Below, in pieces: positions 1 through 9,984 of a stretch of 64,000 nt of DNA (positions within the stretch are counted from its first letter, which is position 1; the number at the start of each line of letters is the position of its first letter). The stretch is from the NCBI RefSeq assembly GCF_036964665.1, contig NZ_JBAMDA010000001.1, positions 2,828,001 through 2,892,000 of the forward strand. Reading direction: 5' to 3'. A model generated the notes under the pieces. That model was not told where the DNA came from. It worked only from the letters and a program-made list of their open reading frames with translations, and ran no database searches. Position numbers and translations under genes: made by a program. This stretch comes from Nitrobacter sp. NHB1. Its GTDB lineage: Bacteria > Pseudomonadota > Alphaproteobacteria > Rhizobiales > Xanthobacteraceae.

Positions 1-88
1 GCGCGCATCGCCGGTTAACGCCCTCGCAACTTTAATTGGATATTACCGAAATCGATCGAAATGCACCAAACGTGCGGATCGATCGCGT

Positions 89-1504
89 GTGTGGCGTTGC
101 GTGAGCGTATCGATGTTTGTGTTGCGTAACGAGCAGAAGAGACGTCTTGCGCTCTTCGGTTTCGGTCTCTGCTTCTTCGCATTGATCCCGAACGAAACCG
201 GCTATCAGGATATCGCCTCGCTGCTTGCGCGACAGCCCGGCGTTGCCGAACGCTGGCAGAAACGTGTTTTCGCCTCCGCCGTCAGCTCCATACAGGTCGC
301 AACCTTCAGCTTCGTACGTCCCGTAGGCACCTCGGTGCCGCGCGCGGCCGCGCTCTTGCTTGCGAGTATCGACGGTCAGGACGCCGGCGCGGTCATCCGC
401 AACCGGCTGACGCGACCGCCGCCGCGCTATCGCGCTTCGGATTTCCCCAAGGTCGATCGGACGTTGAAAGGCGACCGTCTGGCCATTGCGGCGCCGCAGG
501 CGCCACCCGCTGCGCCGGGGGGCTCGCCGCAGCTGGATCCCGCGACATCCAATGCGTCGGTAGCCGGTGCGAAGACGGCGACAGCCGCGGAGGCGGCGAC
601 CCTCGATCCCGAGCTGGCGGAAGCCCTGAAGGCACCGCCGCTGCCGCAGTACGATATTTCGCTGTCGCTTGAGGCGCGGCCACTCGACGATCTCAAGCGG
701 CATAGCGAAGCCGCCGATGCGGCCATCGACCCGCAACCTTCCACCGACGGGTTCTCCGTCAAGACGGCAAGCCTGTATTTCGGCGGTTCGTCGCTGGGTG
801 TCGCGAGCGGCGGTCTGGAACGCTGGCAGCCCGGCGAGGAACCGACGATCGTGGCGCCGGGCCCGGCGGCAGATCCCGACATGAAGGCATCGGTGCCGCA
901 GCAGCAGGATTCGGCGAAGGCCGGTGAAACCGTGGTCGGCAAGGGCGAGGTCAAAACGCCGGCCGAGCGGCTCGGCCTGCGGGACGGAAAAAAACGCGCC
1001 AAGCAGGAAAAATGCCTTGCCGAAGCGGTCTACTTCGAAGCGCGCGGCGAAGCGGTTCGCGGCCAGATCGCGGTGGCGCAGGTGGTCATGAACCGCGTGT
1101 TCTCGGGCTACTATCCGACCACCGTGTGCGGCGTGGTCTATCAGAATGCGAACCGTCATCTGGCGTGCCAGTTCACGTTCGCCTGCGACGGCATTCGCGA
1201 CGTCGTCACCGAGCCGGACATGTGGGACCGCGCCCGCAGGATTGCGAAGGCCACGCTCGACGGGCGGCTGTGGCTGCCGGAAGTCGGCAAGTCGACGCAC
1301 TATCACGCCTACTGGGTGCACCCGTCATGGGTCCACGAAATGAAGAAGATGTACCGCACCGGCGTTCATACCTTTTACCGTCCGCGCGCGTGGGGCGATG
1401 GCAGCGATGCGCCGAGTTGGGGCTCGACGGCCCAGACCGTCGCAATCTCCGCCAGACTGGCCGAGGCCGCGCATAGCTCGGCCGAACTCCGCGCCCGGCG
1501 GTAA
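89..1504 (+). CDS. SleB-like cell wall hydrolase
   Basis: A 471-residue protein whose C-terminal part (about residues 309-440) is a SleB/Hydrolase_2 catalytic domain, seen in the run CLAEAVYFEARGE followed by GQIAVAQVVMNRV and a CQFTFACDG segment. The family cleaves peptidoglycan as a lytic transglycosylase/amidase. The N-terminus has one hydrophobic stretch (about residues 18-33) that could be an uncleaved signal anchor, followed by a long Ala/Pro-rich linker, so the enzyme probably acts in the periplasm on the cell wall. The start is uncertain: GTG at 89, GTG at 101 and ATG at 113 are all in frame and none has a convincing ribosome binding site. Confidence 0.85.
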   Translation: MWRCVSVSMFVLRNEQKRRLALFGFGLCFFALIPNETGYQDIASLLARQPGVAERWQKRVFASAVSSIQVATFSFVRPVGTSVPRAAALLLASIDGQDAGAVIRNRLTRPPPRYRASDFPKVDRTLKGDRLAIAAPQAPPAAPGGSPQLDPATSNASVAGAKTATAAEAATLDPELAEALKAPPLPQYDISLSLEARPLDDLKRHSEAADAAIDPQPSTDGFSVKTASLYFGGSSLGVASGGLERWQPGEEPTIVAPGPAADPDMKASVPQQQDSAKAGETVVGKGEVKTPAERLGLRDGKKRAKQEKCLAEAVYFEARGEAVRGQIAVAQVVMNRVFSGYYPTTVCGVVYQNANRHLACQFTFACDGIRDVVTEPDMWDRARRIAKATLDGRLWLPEVGKSTHYHAYWVHPSWVHEMKKMYRTGVHTFYRPRAWGDGSDAPSWGSTAQTVAISARLAEAAHSSAELRARR

Positions 1505-1669
1505 GGCCGAGGTTCCCACACATCGCTGAGTTGCGTGTTATTTTCAGTCGCCCGCGCGAGTTGGCATTTCCATGCAGACGCATTAACTTGCGCGCACGGC
1601 CCATGCTGGCAAGGTAGCGCTGATGGCCGCAATCCCGTTGCGGCTGGCATCGGCAAAGGGATATTTCCG

Positions 1670-2923
1670 ATGGCGACAACCGAAGAGAGCATTCGGCGGC
1701 CAGGGCGCGAAGCGGGGTGGCGCACGCCGCTGGTGATCATCGTCTGCGGTTGCCTGATCGGGATGCTGACGTTCGGGCCACGTTCGACCTTCGGCTTCTT
1801 CATGCAACCCATGAGCCGCGAGTTTTCGTGGGGTCGTGACGTTTTCGCGCTGGCTTTCGCGGTTCAGAACCTGCTGTGGGGTATCGGCCAGCCCTTCGCC
1901 GGCGCAATTGCCGACAGGTTCGGCAGCGTGCGGGTGATATGCGTCGGCGCGCTGATGTATGCCGCCGGCCTGTCGGTGATGCGCTATGCGAACACGCCGT
2001 TGTCGCTCAATATCGGCGCCGGATTTTTGATCGGTTTCGGCCTGTCCGGCTGTTCGTTCAATCTGGTGCTGTCGGCCTTCGGCAAGCTGTTGCCGGAGGA
2101 ATGGCGTGGCATCGCGCTCGGTGCCGGCACCGCGGCGGGATCGTTCGGGCAATTCGTGTTCGCGCCGTTCAGCGTTGCGCTGATCGACAATTTCGGCTGG
2201 CAACCGGCGCTGATCGTATTTGCGGTGCTCATGCTGTTTGTGGTGCCGTTCGCGCTGGTGTTGTCGACCTCGCCCGGCGATGCCGGCAGCACGGCTGCCG
2301 CGGTGCCGGAGCAATCGTTCAAGAGCGCGCTGGCGGAAGCCTTCGGTCATCGCTCCTACGTGCTGCTGGTGCTCGGCTTCTTCACCTGCGGGTTCCAGCT
2401 CGCCTTCATCACCGCGCATCTGCCGGCCTATCTGGTCGATCGCGGGCTGTCGGTTCAGGCCGGCGGATGGGTGCTGGCGGCGATCGGCCTGTTCAACATC
2501 ATCGGCTCGTTGGGCGTCGGATGGCTCTCGACCAGGATGCCCAAGCGCTACATCCTGTCGGCGATCTACTTCATCCGCGCGTTGTCGATCGTGGTCTTCA
2601 TTTCAACCCCGATGACGACGCTCTCCGCGGTTGCGTTCGGCGTCGTCACCGGCCTGACCTGGTTGTCCACGGTGCCACCAACCACGAGCCTCGTGGCGCT
2701 GATGTTCGGCACCCGCTGGCTCGCGACGCTCTACGGCTTCGCGTTCTTCAGCCATCAGGTCGGCGGGTTTCTCGGCGCGCTGCTGGGCGGCGTGGTGTTC
2801 GACCGTTTCGGTTCCTACACCCCGGTCTGGTGGCTGTCGGTGTTGTTCGGCGTGCTGTCCGCATTGATCAACTTGCCGATCGTCGAAGCCCCGGTCCGGC
2901 GGGCGGTTGCGCAGCCTGCATAA
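1670..2923 (+). CDS. MFS transporter, OFA/monocarboxylate-like
   Basis: A 417-residue integral membrane protein with about 12 hydrophobic segments and typical major facilitator features: a first-loop GxxADRFG motif (GAIADRFGSVR) and a matching one after helix 8 (GWLSTRMPKR). Overall it resembles the oxalate/formate antiporter and monocarboxylate branch, but the substrate cannot be read from sequence. The frame is open from 1535, but ATG 1670 is preferred because AAAGGG lies 9 bases upstream and the residues before it are not hydrophobic. A reductase gene follows 48 bases downstream, so the two may be co-transcribed. Confidence 0.85.
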   Translation: MATTEESIRRPGREAGWRTPLVIIVCGCLIGMLTFGPRSTFGFFMQPMSREFSWGRDVFALAFAVQNLLWGIGQPFAGAIADRFGSVRVICVGALMYAAGLSVMRYANTPLSLNIGAGFLIGFGLSGCSFNLVLSAFGKLLPEEWRGIALGAGTAAGSFGQFVFAPFSVALIDNFGWQPALIVFAVLMLFVVPFALVLSTSPGDAGSTAAAVPEQSFKSALAEAFGHRSYVLLVLGFFTCGFQLAFITAHLPAYLVDRGLSVQAGGWVLAAIGLFNIIGSLGVGWLSTRMPKRYILSAIYFIRALSIVVFISTPMTTLSAVAFGVVTGLTWLSTVPPTTSLVALMFGTRWLATLYGFAFFSHQVGGFLGALLGGVVFDRFGSYTPVWWLSVLFGVLSALINLPIVEAPVRRAVAQPA

Positions 2924-2971
2924 TGGGTTCAATCTTCCGGAAGGCTCGTCCAAACCTCGGAGAGCGGCAGC

Positions 2972-3958
2972 GTGGCGACATTCAAGGCGATCCGGATCGA
3001 CAAGGCCGAGACAGGCACGACGGTCGCGCTGACCCAATTCGACGAGGCCGAATTGATGGACGGCAATGTCACCGTTCGCGTCGAATGGTCCACGGTGAAC
3101 TACAAGGACGGCCTGGCGGTCACCGGCAAGGCGCCGGTTGTGCGGCGCTTTCCCATGATCGCAGGCGTCGATTTCGCAGGCACCGTCGAGCAGTCGTCGC
3201 ATCCCTCCTGGAAGGCCGGCGACAAGGTCGTCTGCAACGGCTGGGGCATGGGAGAAACCCATCTCGGGGCCTATGCGGAAAAGGCACGGGTCAAGGGCGA
3301 TTGGCTGGTGGCGCTGCCTGCCGGCTTGACGGCGCGCGACGCAATGGCGATCGGGACGGCAGGCTACACCGCGATGCTGGCGGTGCTGGCGCTGGAAAAG
3401 CATGGCCTGATGCCGCAGGATGGCCCCGTGATCGTGACCGGCGCCGCCGGCGGTGTCGGGTCGGTGGCCACCGCCGTGCTCTCCAAGCTCGGCTACCATG
3501 TCATCGCCTCCACCGGCCGCATGGCGGAAGCCGGATACCTCAAGGATCTCGGCGCGTCTGAAGTGATCGACCGCAACGAACTGTCGGGTCCGGCCAAGCC
3601 GCTGGCGAAGGAGCGCTGGGCGGGAGGGATCGACAGCGTCGGGTCCACCACGCTCGCCAACCTGCTGTCGATGACGAAGTACCGGGGCGCCATCGCCGCC
3701 TGCGGTCTGGCGGGAGGCATGGACCTGCCGTCCTCGGTGGCGCCATTCATTTTGCGCGGGGTGTGTCTGCTCGGCATCGACTCCGTGATGTGTCCGATCG
3801 AACTCCGGAACACCGCATGGACGCGGCTCGCGACCGACCTGGATCGGTCAAAGTTAGCTGAAATCACTCACGAAATCGGTCTGGACGAGGTTATCGAGGC
3901 TGGCGTCCGGATTCTCGCTGGCGAGGTTCGCGGGCGCATCGTGGTCAAAATTCTGTAG
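2972..3958 (+). CDS. acuI: AcuI/YhdH-type acrylyl-CoA reductase (MDR family)
   Basis: A 328-residue zinc-independent medium-chain dehydrogenase/reductase. The Rossmann motif [12 protein letters not shown] lies near residues 153-164 and the substrate-side motif [13 protein letters not shown] near residues 44-56, both characteristic of YhdH/AcuI proteins. This family reduces acrylyl-CoA to propionyl-CoA with NADPH, detoxifying a reactive intermediate. Start is GTG 2972 with GGAGA about 10 bases upstream. A propionyl-CoA synthetase gene is present elsewhere in the window (19.8 kb), but the two are not adjacent. The gene symbol is by family resemblance; other small-enone reductase substrates remain possible. 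Confidence 0.82.
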   Translation: MATFKAIRIDKAETGTTVALTQFDEAELMDGNVTVRVEWSTVNYKDGLAVTGKAPVVRRFPMIAGVDFAGTVEQSSHPSWKAGDKVVCNGWGMGETHLGAYAEKARVKGDWLVALPAGLTARDAMAIGTAGYTAMLAVLALEKHGLMPQDGPVIVTGAAGGVGSVATAVLSKLGYHVIASTGRMAEAGYLKDLGASEVIDRNELSGPAKPLAKERWAGGIDSVGSTTLANLLSMTKYRGAIAACGLAGGMDLPSSVAPFILRGVCLLGIDSVMCPIELRNTAWTRLATDLDRSKLAEITHEIGLDEVIEAGVRILAGEVRGRIVVKIL

Positions 3959-4075
3959 TTGTTCAGACTTTACCAACCAAGCTGCTCCAATGTTGCCACG
4001 GTTGGTATGGTAAGCACGGGGTAAAGGCGTCAGCCATCGGTGGTTACCCGCGCTCAAGTCTGTCGGAGTTGCAGT

Positions 4076-4666
4076 ATGCTCACGCGTTTCGTGTCAGGAG
4101 CCCTGGTTGCAGGTGCGATCGCGGTACCGGCAATGGCCGGTCAGGTGATGAATGCCGACGAGGCCAGGCGGTTCGTAGCCGGCAAGGTTTTCGCCTTCAC
4201 CTGCTTCGATGGCACGCGCGGCGCCGGCCGGGTGTTCGAGGACGGCGGCGCGGCCGGCGCGGTGCAGTTCAGCGGCGAGGGTCCGGTTCGCCACATGAGG
4301 CTGCCGAGTAATACGCTTCAGGTGCATGGTCAGTCCGTTTGCGCATCGATCAAGGGCCTCCCGTTCGAGCCGTGCTTCAACCTCGACAAGAAGAGCGATC
4401 GCAGCTTCCGCGGTTCGGTTTCCGGCATGGGCTTCGCCTATTGCGATTTCAACCATCAGGGCGGCAGGCAGATGCTGTTGGCGCGTGCCGCCGCGCGCCC
4501 GCGCGCCCGTCGGCATCGTTCGCGCACGGCCGACGCGTCGAAGACGGAGGTGACCGCGCGTGTCGAAACCCCGCGGGTCGAAAGCGCCAGGCTCGACCCC
4601 GTCAAGCCGGAAGCGAAGCCGGCCAAGGTCGAAGGCGCCTTGGGGCTTCGCCCTTCCACCGAGTAA
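4076..4666 (+). CDS. Secreted protein of unknown function
   Basis: A 196-residue protein with a clear signal peptide (hydrophobic FVSGALVAGAIAVPA, cleavage likely after AMA near residue 21). The mature part contains four cysteines (FTCFDG, SVCASIKG, EPCFNL, AYCDFN) spaced so that two disulfides are plausible in the periplasm. The last 60 residues are Arg/Ala- then Lys/Glu/Pro-rich and look disordered. ATG 4076 is chosen because it starts the signal peptide directly; the frame is open to 4040. I do not recognise a named family. Confidence 0.7.
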   Translation: MLTRFVSGALVAGAIAVPAMAGQVMNADEARRFVAGKVFAFTCFDGTRGAGRVFEDGGAAGAVQFSGEGPVRHMRLPSNTLQVHGQSVCASIKGLPFEPCFNLDKKSDRSFRGSVSGMGFAYCDFNHQGGRQMLLARAAARPRARRHRSRTADASKTEVTARVETPRVESARLDPVKPEAKPAKVEGALGLRPSTE

Positions 4667-4946
4667 TTCCGGCCGTGCGCATCGACTCGTGCCGGGTTTG
4701 TAGCCTCACGCGTGGCGGCCCGCCTTTTACGGCGCAAATCGTCTGCCATGAGCGGCGTGCGGCGGCCGTCCCCGATCAGCGGGCATAGCTGGCGTCAATC
4801 TTAAGCTGTTGATCCGGATTCGGTCGGGAGGCATGATCGTCAAAACAATCTGTCGGAATCGATTTGCCGCGAGCCGCTCCCTCCGCGAAAAACCCTAAAA
4901 TGCATATCCGGATCGACGGCCCGCTGACAGCGTTGGGTGTCTGGCG

Positions 4947-5717
4947 ATGAGAAAGCCGGTGGTAGGCATGATCGGGAGTTCGCACCGCGTCGAGAACCGG
5001 TTCGAGGTGCAGATGGTCAGCGAGCGGAACCTGCGGGCGGTTTCGGAGGTCGCCGGTGCGCTGCCGCTGATGTTCGCGGGCTGTCCGGAGATTACCGAGA
5101 TCGGAGCGCTGCTCGATGTGGTCGACGGTGTCGTGCTGGCGGGTGCGCGCGCCAATGTCCATCCGAGCCGTTTCCGCGCCGAGCCAAATCCCCGGCATGA
5201 GCCTTACGACGTCAACCGCGACGGTCTCGCATTGTCGTTGGCGGAAGCCTGTGTAACCCGCGGCGTCCCGATCTTCGGCATCTGCCGCGGCGTCCAGGAG
5301 ATGAACGTCGCATTCGGCGGTTCGCTGCATCCGGAGATTCGCGAATTGCCGGGACGCCTGAATCATCGGATGGCGCGGCTTGAGAACGGCGACATTCATC
5401 CGGATATGACCGTGGTGTTCGCTGACCGCCATGAGGTCCGTCTCGTCCGGGGCGGAGTGTTCGCGCGATTGCTCGGCCGCGAGACCATCCGAGTCAATTC
5501 GCTGCACGGCCAGGCCATCCTCGAACCCGGCAAGCGTGTCGTCGTCGAGGGCGTGGCCGAGGACGGCACCATCGAGGCGATCCGCATCGCGGATGCGCCG
5601 GCGTTCGCGCTCGGTGTGCAATGGCACGCCGAATACGATCCGCAACGCAATCCGGTCAATCGGGCGCTGTTTGAAGCGTTCGGAGAGGCGCTGCTTGCGC
5701 GGCGACGCGCGGCCTGA
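4947..5717 (+). CDS. Class I glutamine amidotransferase-like hydrolase (peptidase C26, PuuD-like)
   Basis: A 256-residue protein of the gamma-glutamyl-GABA hydrolase family. The nucleophile elbow FGICRGVQ places the catalytic cysteine at residue 113, and the downstream GVQWHAEYDP supplies His227 and Glu229, completing the triad. Relatives remove glutamate from gamma-glutamylated amines during putrescine use, or act on related gamma-glutamyl compounds; no other putrescine-pathway gene is adjacent, so the substrate is open. The gene is convergent with the phosphatase gene that ends at 5772. Confidence 0.85.
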   Translation: MRKPVVGMIGSSHRVENRFEVQMVSERNLRAVSEVAGALPLMFAGCPEITEIGALLDVVDGVVLAGARANVHPSRFRAEPNPRHEPYDVNRDGLALSLAEACVTRGVPIFGICRGVQEMNVAFGGSLHPEIRELPGRLNHRMARLENGDIHPDMTVVFADRHEVRLVRGGVFARLLGRETIRVNSLHGQAILEPGKRVVVEGVAEDGTIEAIRIADAPAFALGVQWHAEYDPQRNPVNRALFEAFGEALLARRRAA

Positions 5718-5771
5718 TCGCGACGCTGCGCGACGGCGGATCGGGGCCGGACGGGCGCAGACTGTTAACAC

Positions 5772-6278
5772 CTATTCCAGATCGACGCGGAACGGCCGGC
5801 CTTCGATCGTCATGTTGCCGGGTCCCATCGCATCGAGTGCCCGCAGCATCCGTCCCTCGCGGCCGAGGACTTTGTCCGCCAGCGCCACGATCAGGCGGTT
5901 CGGCTGCGCGATCGGCGAAACTGCGCGGATTTGCCGTGCGATGGAGACCTCGTCGCGATGCGGGTTGAGCGCGCAGGCGGCGGTGAAAGCGCTCGCGGAC
6001 GAGCGGCTGATCCCGGCGTAGCAATGCACGACCAGCGGCGCCTTGCGATCCCAGCCGCGCACAAAGGCGAGAAGCTGCAGGATATGGCCGTCGTTCGGCG
6101 CGACGAAGCCGTCCGCGGGCTCGTCGATGTCGTCCATCGACACCTTCAGATGATTGGCTTCGAGAACGGACGTCGGACGCCGCACCTGATCGACGTTGGC
6201 CATCACGGTGAGGATATGACTGGCGCCCGTGGTTCTCACGGTTTCGGCAAGCGCGGCAAGCGAGCAGACGTGGATCAT
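5772..6278 (-). CDS. Tyrosine phosphatase-family protein
   Basis: A 168-residue cytoplasmic protein carrying the cysteine phosphatase signature HCYAGISRSSAS (HCxxGxxRS) and an upstream aspartate in the MDDIDEPADG segment that could be the general acid. It resembles the short dual-specificity/tyrosine phosphatases common in this bacterial family. ATG 6278 gives the usual MIHVCSL beginning; the frame stays open far upstream only as an antisense-like shadow of the preceding gene. It is the last gene of the minus-strand run ygfZ-tag-HD-phosphatase, 74 bases after the HD gene stop. Confidence 0.82.
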   Translation of the reverse strand: MIHVCSLAALAETVRTTGASHILTVMANVDQVRRPTSVLEANHLKVSMDDIDEPADGFVAPNDGHILQLLAFVRGWDRKAPLVVHCYAGISRSSASAFTAACALNPHRDEVSIARQIRAVSPIAQPNRLIVALADKVLGREGRMLRALDAMGPGNMTIEGRPFRVDLE

Positions 6279-6352
6279 GGTGTCCCTGAGTTTTCCGAAA
6301 TTATAGGCCCATGCCTTCGCGTACGAAAGCCGGTCTACGAGCGCCGATACGA

Positions 6353-6964
6353 TCAAACGTGCAGGCTCTTGAATCGCGCCAGGAACCGCTTTTCGGCCTT
6401 GCTGGCTGACCACGGCGTTAGATAGTCGTCGATCATCGCCGCCGGCAGGCCGGGGTCGGTGCCGAACAGGCGTCTGGCCTCGGCTTCCGCGAAGCCTGCG
6501 AGGTGTGTCGCTTCGAGATAGGCTGCGCCTATGTCGGCATCCTTGATCTGCCGTTCGATGTCGGCGGGCAGCGCCGGCGGCAGTCCGAAGCGGATATGGA
6601 TCGCCGACAACAGCCGCTTCTCCACCACCTTGTAGGAACCGCCGATCACCGCCTTGAACGGCGAGATCATATCGCCGATGACATATTCCGGCGCGTCGTG
6701 CAGCAGCGCCGCCAGCCGCACCCGGATATCGACGCGCGGCGCGTGCTCGCGCATCACGGCCTCGACCAGCAGCGTGTGCTGCGCGACCGAGAAAATGTGC
6801 GCGCCGCGGGTCTGGCCGTTCCATCGCGCGACCCGAGCGAGGCCATGCGCGATATCCGCGATCTCGATGTCGAGCGGCGAGGGGTCGAGCAGGTCGAGCC
6901 GCCGGCCGGACAGCATCCGCTGCCATGCGCGCGGCGCGGCTTTTGGGGCGGCCCGTGCCGTCAT
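6353..6964 (-). CDS. HD-domain phosphohydrolase (YfbR-like)
   Basis: A 203-residue HD-domain protein. Metal-binding features are visible in order: an early histidine (FSVAQHTLLV), the HD pair in ALLHDAPEYVIGD, and a distal aspartate in QIKDADIGA. The family hydrolyses nucleoside monophosphates or related phosphoesters; the exact substrate is unknown. The start is set at ATG 6964 because it forms a 4-base ATGA overlap with the stop of tag; a longer start at 7003 would overlap tag by 43 bases. Confidence 0.82.
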   Translation of the reverse strand: MTARAAPKAAPRAWQRMLSGRRLDLLDPSPLDIEIADIAHGLARVARWNGQTRGAHIFSVAQHTLLVEAVMREHAPRVDIRVRLAALLHDAPEYVIGDMISPFKAVIGGSYKVVEKRLLSAIHIRFGLPPALPADIERQIKDADIGAAYLEATHLAGFAEAEARRLFGTDPGLPAAMIDDYLTPWSASKAEKRFLARFKSLHV

Positions 6965-7587
6965 GTCGTCTTGAGACGCGGTTTGCGCGTCTGCCTGCCG
7001 CATGTCTCATGGCAATGGCAGGTCACCAGATGGTCGTTGACCATGCCGGTCGCCTGCATGAAGGCATACACGATCGTGGGTCCGACGAACTTGAATCCGC
7101 GCGCCGCCAGTTCCTTCGATATCCTGATCGAGAGCGCCGTCGAGGCCGGTACGCTCGCCGTGGTCTTGAACCGATTGATCTTTGGCTTGCCGTCCATGAA
7201 ATCCCACAGCAATGCGGAAAAGCCCGGACCCTGCTCCATGATCGCCAGATAGGATTTCGCGCTGGTGACGGCGCCCCCGATTTTTGCCCGATTGCGCACG
7301 ATGCCGGCATCGTTCATCAGCGCGTGGATCTTGTTCTCGCCGTAGCGGGCGATTGTCTCGGGATTGAAATCGTCGAAGGCGCGGCGAAAATTGTCGCGCT
7401 TGCGCAAAATCGTGATCCACGACAGGCCCGCCTGAAAGCCGTCGAGGATCAGCTTTTCGAACAGCGCGCGATCGTCATATTCGGGTATACCCCACTCGGT
7501 GTCGTGATAGGCGAGGTAGAGCAGGTCGTCGCCGGGCCACGGACAGCGCATCACGCCGTCGGCATGCAGGCGCGCGGATTGCGTCAT
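6961..7587 (-). CDS. tag: DNA-3-methyladenine glycosylase I
   Basis: A 208-residue protein matching TagI along its length. The N-terminal [20 protein letters not shown] and C-terminal TCHCHETC segments contain the Cys/His residues that form the structural zinc site in this family; the catalytic-pocket segment [15 protein letters not shown] is intact. It excises 3-methyladenine from alkylated DNA. Both ends overlap neighbours by 4 bases (ATGA with ygfZ upstream and with the HD gene downstream), indicating translational coupling. Confidence 0.93.
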   Translation of the reverse strand: MTQSARLHADGVMRCPWPGDDLLYLAYHDTEWGIPEYDDRALFEKLILDGFQAGLSWITILRKRDNFRRAFDDFNPETIARYGENKIHALMNDAGIVRNRAKIGGAVTSAKSYLAIMEQGPGFSALLWDFMDGKPKINRFKTTASVPASTALSIRISKELAARGFKFVGPTIVYAFMQATGMVNDHLVTCHCHETCGRQTRKPRLKTT

Positions 7588-8465
7588 GCAATGGTCGTCT
7601 TCGCCGGGAGCTTCAGGTCGTCCGGATCGGCGACACGGACCGGAATGCCGCCCGCGGTCAAGGCAATCCCGGCCTCGATGGCGTCCGCGGCGCGATCCAG
7701 CCGCAGCAGCGCGAGACCGTGGCCCGCGGCCGTTGATCCCATGGTGCCCACCGGCTTGTCAGCCGCGACGACGGCCGTGCCGGCCTCCGGCGTGGCATCG
7801 TCGAAGAGCACTCGCACAATCCGGCTGCGCGCGGTGCCGCGATGCTCCATGCGCGAAACCACTTCCTGACCGACATAGCAGCCCTTGTCGAAATCGACGC
7901 CGTGCAGCCGGTCCATGTTGGCTTCATGCGGAAAGGCGTCGCCGAACATGAAATCTGTTCCGCCGCTCGGCACGCCCGCTGCGATCCGGTGAGCCTCGTA
8001 GTCGGCGCTTTCGACCAGTTCGGCGCCGATCACAGTGGCCGCCCGGGCTGCGAGTTCCTCCGGCGCGAGAACACGCCAGCCGAGCTTGTCACTACGCGGG
8101 TCGGCGAAGGTCAGGTCCGGCTTCATGGCGGGCTCGCCGTCCCAGGCTGCCAGCACGCCGAGCGTGCTGGAGATGTTGTCGACCGTGACCTTGGCGCGCA
8201 GCTTGTAGAAGCCGAGCTTGGTCGCGAGCGGCTGCGCCAGCGGCAACGGGCAGTCGATCAGAAAGCCGCCTCCGTGGCCGGGCTGCGCTTCGGTGATGAG
8301 GAAATCGAACGTGATCTTGCCCTGCGGCGTCAGCAGCGCGCCGAACCGCCCGAACCCCGGCTGGACCTTGGTCACGTCCGTGGTCACGAGACCGTTGAGA
8401 AAATTGCGTGCGTCGTCGCCGCTAACCTTGACCACTCCCCGGTCGGGAAGAAACGCTGCTTTCAT
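7584..8465 (-). CDS. ygfZ: Folate-binding Fe-S/tRNA-modifying protein YgfZ
   Basis: A 293-residue member of the GcvT-like YgfZ/CAF17 family, identified by the signature [17 protein letters not shown]. YgfZ binds tetrahydrofolate and assists a subset of Fe-S enzymes such as MiaB. It is the first gene of the coupled minus-strand run and is divergent from dihydroorotase, with about 160 bases between the two starts that must hold both promoters. Confidence 0.9.
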   Translation of the reverse strand: MKAAFLPDRGVVKVSGDDARNFLNGLVTTDVTKVQPGFGRFGALLTPQGKITFDFLITEAQPGHGGGFLIDCPLPLAQPLATKLGFYKLRAKVTVDNISSTLGVLAAWDGEPAMKPDLTFADPRSDKLGWRVLAPEELAARAATVIGAELVESADYEAHRIAAGVPSGGTDFMFGDAFPHEANMDRLHGVDFDKGCYVGQEVVSRMEHRGTARSRIVRVLFDDATPEAGTAVVAADKPVGTMGSTAAGHGLALLRLDRAADAIEAGIALTAGGIPVRVADPDDLKLPAKTTIA

Positions 8466-8626
8466 GATACTTCTCTTGTCTTGGCCGGGCGTTGTTTTCT
8501 TGTCGGTCTTGTGCAGTGTCCCGGGGAAACCTGCGTGCCGGATTTCGCTTCGGAACGTAAGCCGCTAAGGTGCCGGCAACAAGGTCCGCGTGGCGCCGCG
8601 GCGTGCGGAAAAAGCTGTCGGGAACG

Positions 8627-9961
8627 ATGACCAAGACATTTGACGTGATTCTGAGATCGGGCACCATCGTCAATCAGGACGGCGAGGGCGTTGCCGACAT
8701 CGCTGTTTCCGACGGCCGCATCGCCGCCATCGGCGGGCTGGGCCACGCCGACGCGGGCGAGGTGATCGACTGCCGGGGGCTGCATATCCTGCCCGGCGTG
8801 ATCGACACCCAGGTGCATTTCCGCGAGCCGGGGCTGACGCACAAGGAAGATCTCGAAACCGGTTCGCGCAGCGCCGTGATGGGCGGCGTGACCGCAGTGT
8901 TCGAGATGCCGAACACTAATCCGCTGACCGTGACCGAGGAGACGTTCACCGCGAAGGTGAGGGCGGGTCACCATCGGATGCATTGCGACTTCGCTTTCTT
9001 CATCGGCGGCACCCGCGAGAACGTGCAGGACCTGCCCGATCTGGAGCGCGCGCCGGGCTGCGCCGGCGTCAAGGTGTTCATCGGATCGTCCACCGGCGCG
9101 CTGCTGGTCGAGGACGACGACAGCCTGCGAAAAATCTTCAAGGTGATTCGCCGTCGCGCGTCGTTTCACGCCGAGGACGAGTACCGCCTCAACGATCGCA
9201 AGGGATTGCGTATCGAGGGCGACCCGCGCTCGCATCCGGTGTGGCGCGACGAGACCGCCGCGCTGCTGGCGACGCAGCGGCTCGTCACTCTCGCCCGCGA
9301 GACCGGAAAGCGCATTCATGTGCTGCATATCTCGACCCGCGAGGAGATCGAATATCTGCGCGACCATAAGGATGTCGCCTCCTGCGAGGCGACGCCGCAT
9401 CATCTGACGATGGCCGCGCCCGGATGCTACGAGCGGTTGGGCACGCTGGCGCAGATGAATCCGCCGGTGCGCGATGCCGGTCATCGCGCCGGCATCTGGA
9501 AAGGCATCAAGCAGGGCATCATCGACGTGCTCGGCTCCGATCACGCGCCGCACACGCTGGAAGAAAAGCGGAAGACCTATCCCGCATCGCCGTCGGGGAT
9601 GACCGGTGTGCAGACGCTGGTGCCGTTGATGCTGGATCACGTCAATGCGGACCGGCTGTCGCTGGCGCGCTTTGTCGACCTCACCAGCGCCGGGCCGGCG
9701 CGGCTGTTCAACATCGCCTGCAAGGGGCGGATCGCGGCCGGCTATGATGCCGACTTCACCGTGGTCGATCTCAAGCGGACCGAGACCATCACCAACGAAT
9801 GGGTGGCGTCGCGCGCAGGCTGGACGCCCTATGACGGTGTTGACGTGACGGGCTGGCCGGTCGGTACTTTCGTGCGCGGCCGCCGCGTGATGTGGCAGGG
9901 CGAACTGGCGACGGCATCCACGGGCGAACCGGTGCGCTTCATGGAGACGCTGAAACCTTAA
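8627..9961 (+). CDS. pyrC: Dihydroorotase (class I-like)
   Basis: A 444-residue amidohydrolase. Recognisable dihydroorotase elements in order: VHFREPGLTHKEDLETGS, FEMPNTNP, GVKVFIGSSTG (lysine in the position of the carbamylated bridge), HAEDE, HVLHIS, EATPHHLT and GSDHAPHT. It would form dihydroorotate in pyrimidine synthesis. One deviation is visible: the usual metal motif DxHxH reads DTQVH, so the first histidine is glutamine. ATG 8627 is chosen because it matches the family's usual N-terminus; the frame is open from 8570. No aspartate carbamoyltransferase gene is in the window. Confidence 0.85.
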   Translation: MTKTFDVILRSGTIVNQDGEGVADIAVSDGRIAAIGGLGHADAGEVIDCRGLHILPGVIDTQVHFREPGLTHKEDLETGSRSAVMGGVTAVFEMPNTNPLTVTEETFTAKVRAGHHRMHCDFAFFIGGTRENVQDLPDLERAPGCAGVKVFIGSSTGALLVEDDDSLRKIFKVIRRRASFHAEDEYRLNDRKGLRIEGDPRSHPVWRDETAALLATQRLVTLARETGKRIHVLHISTREEIEYLRDHKDVASCEATPHHLTMAAPGCYERLGTLAQMNPPVRDAGHRAGIWKGIKQGIIDVLGSDHAPHTLEEKRKTYPASPSGMTGVQTLVPLMLDHVNADRLSLARFVDLTSAGPARLFNIACKGRIAAGYDADFTVVDLKRTETITNEWVASRAGWTPYDGVDVTGWPVGTFVRGRRVMWQGELATASTGEPVRFMETLKP

Positions 9962-9984
9962 AGTCTTTTTGCTTTGACGAATGA

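Noticed and set aside
32-1321. A 429-codon open frame on the minus strand over the SleB gene
   Set aside because: It mirrors the GC-rich codon pattern of the plus-strand gene, is Arg-rich, and matches no family; it is a shadow.
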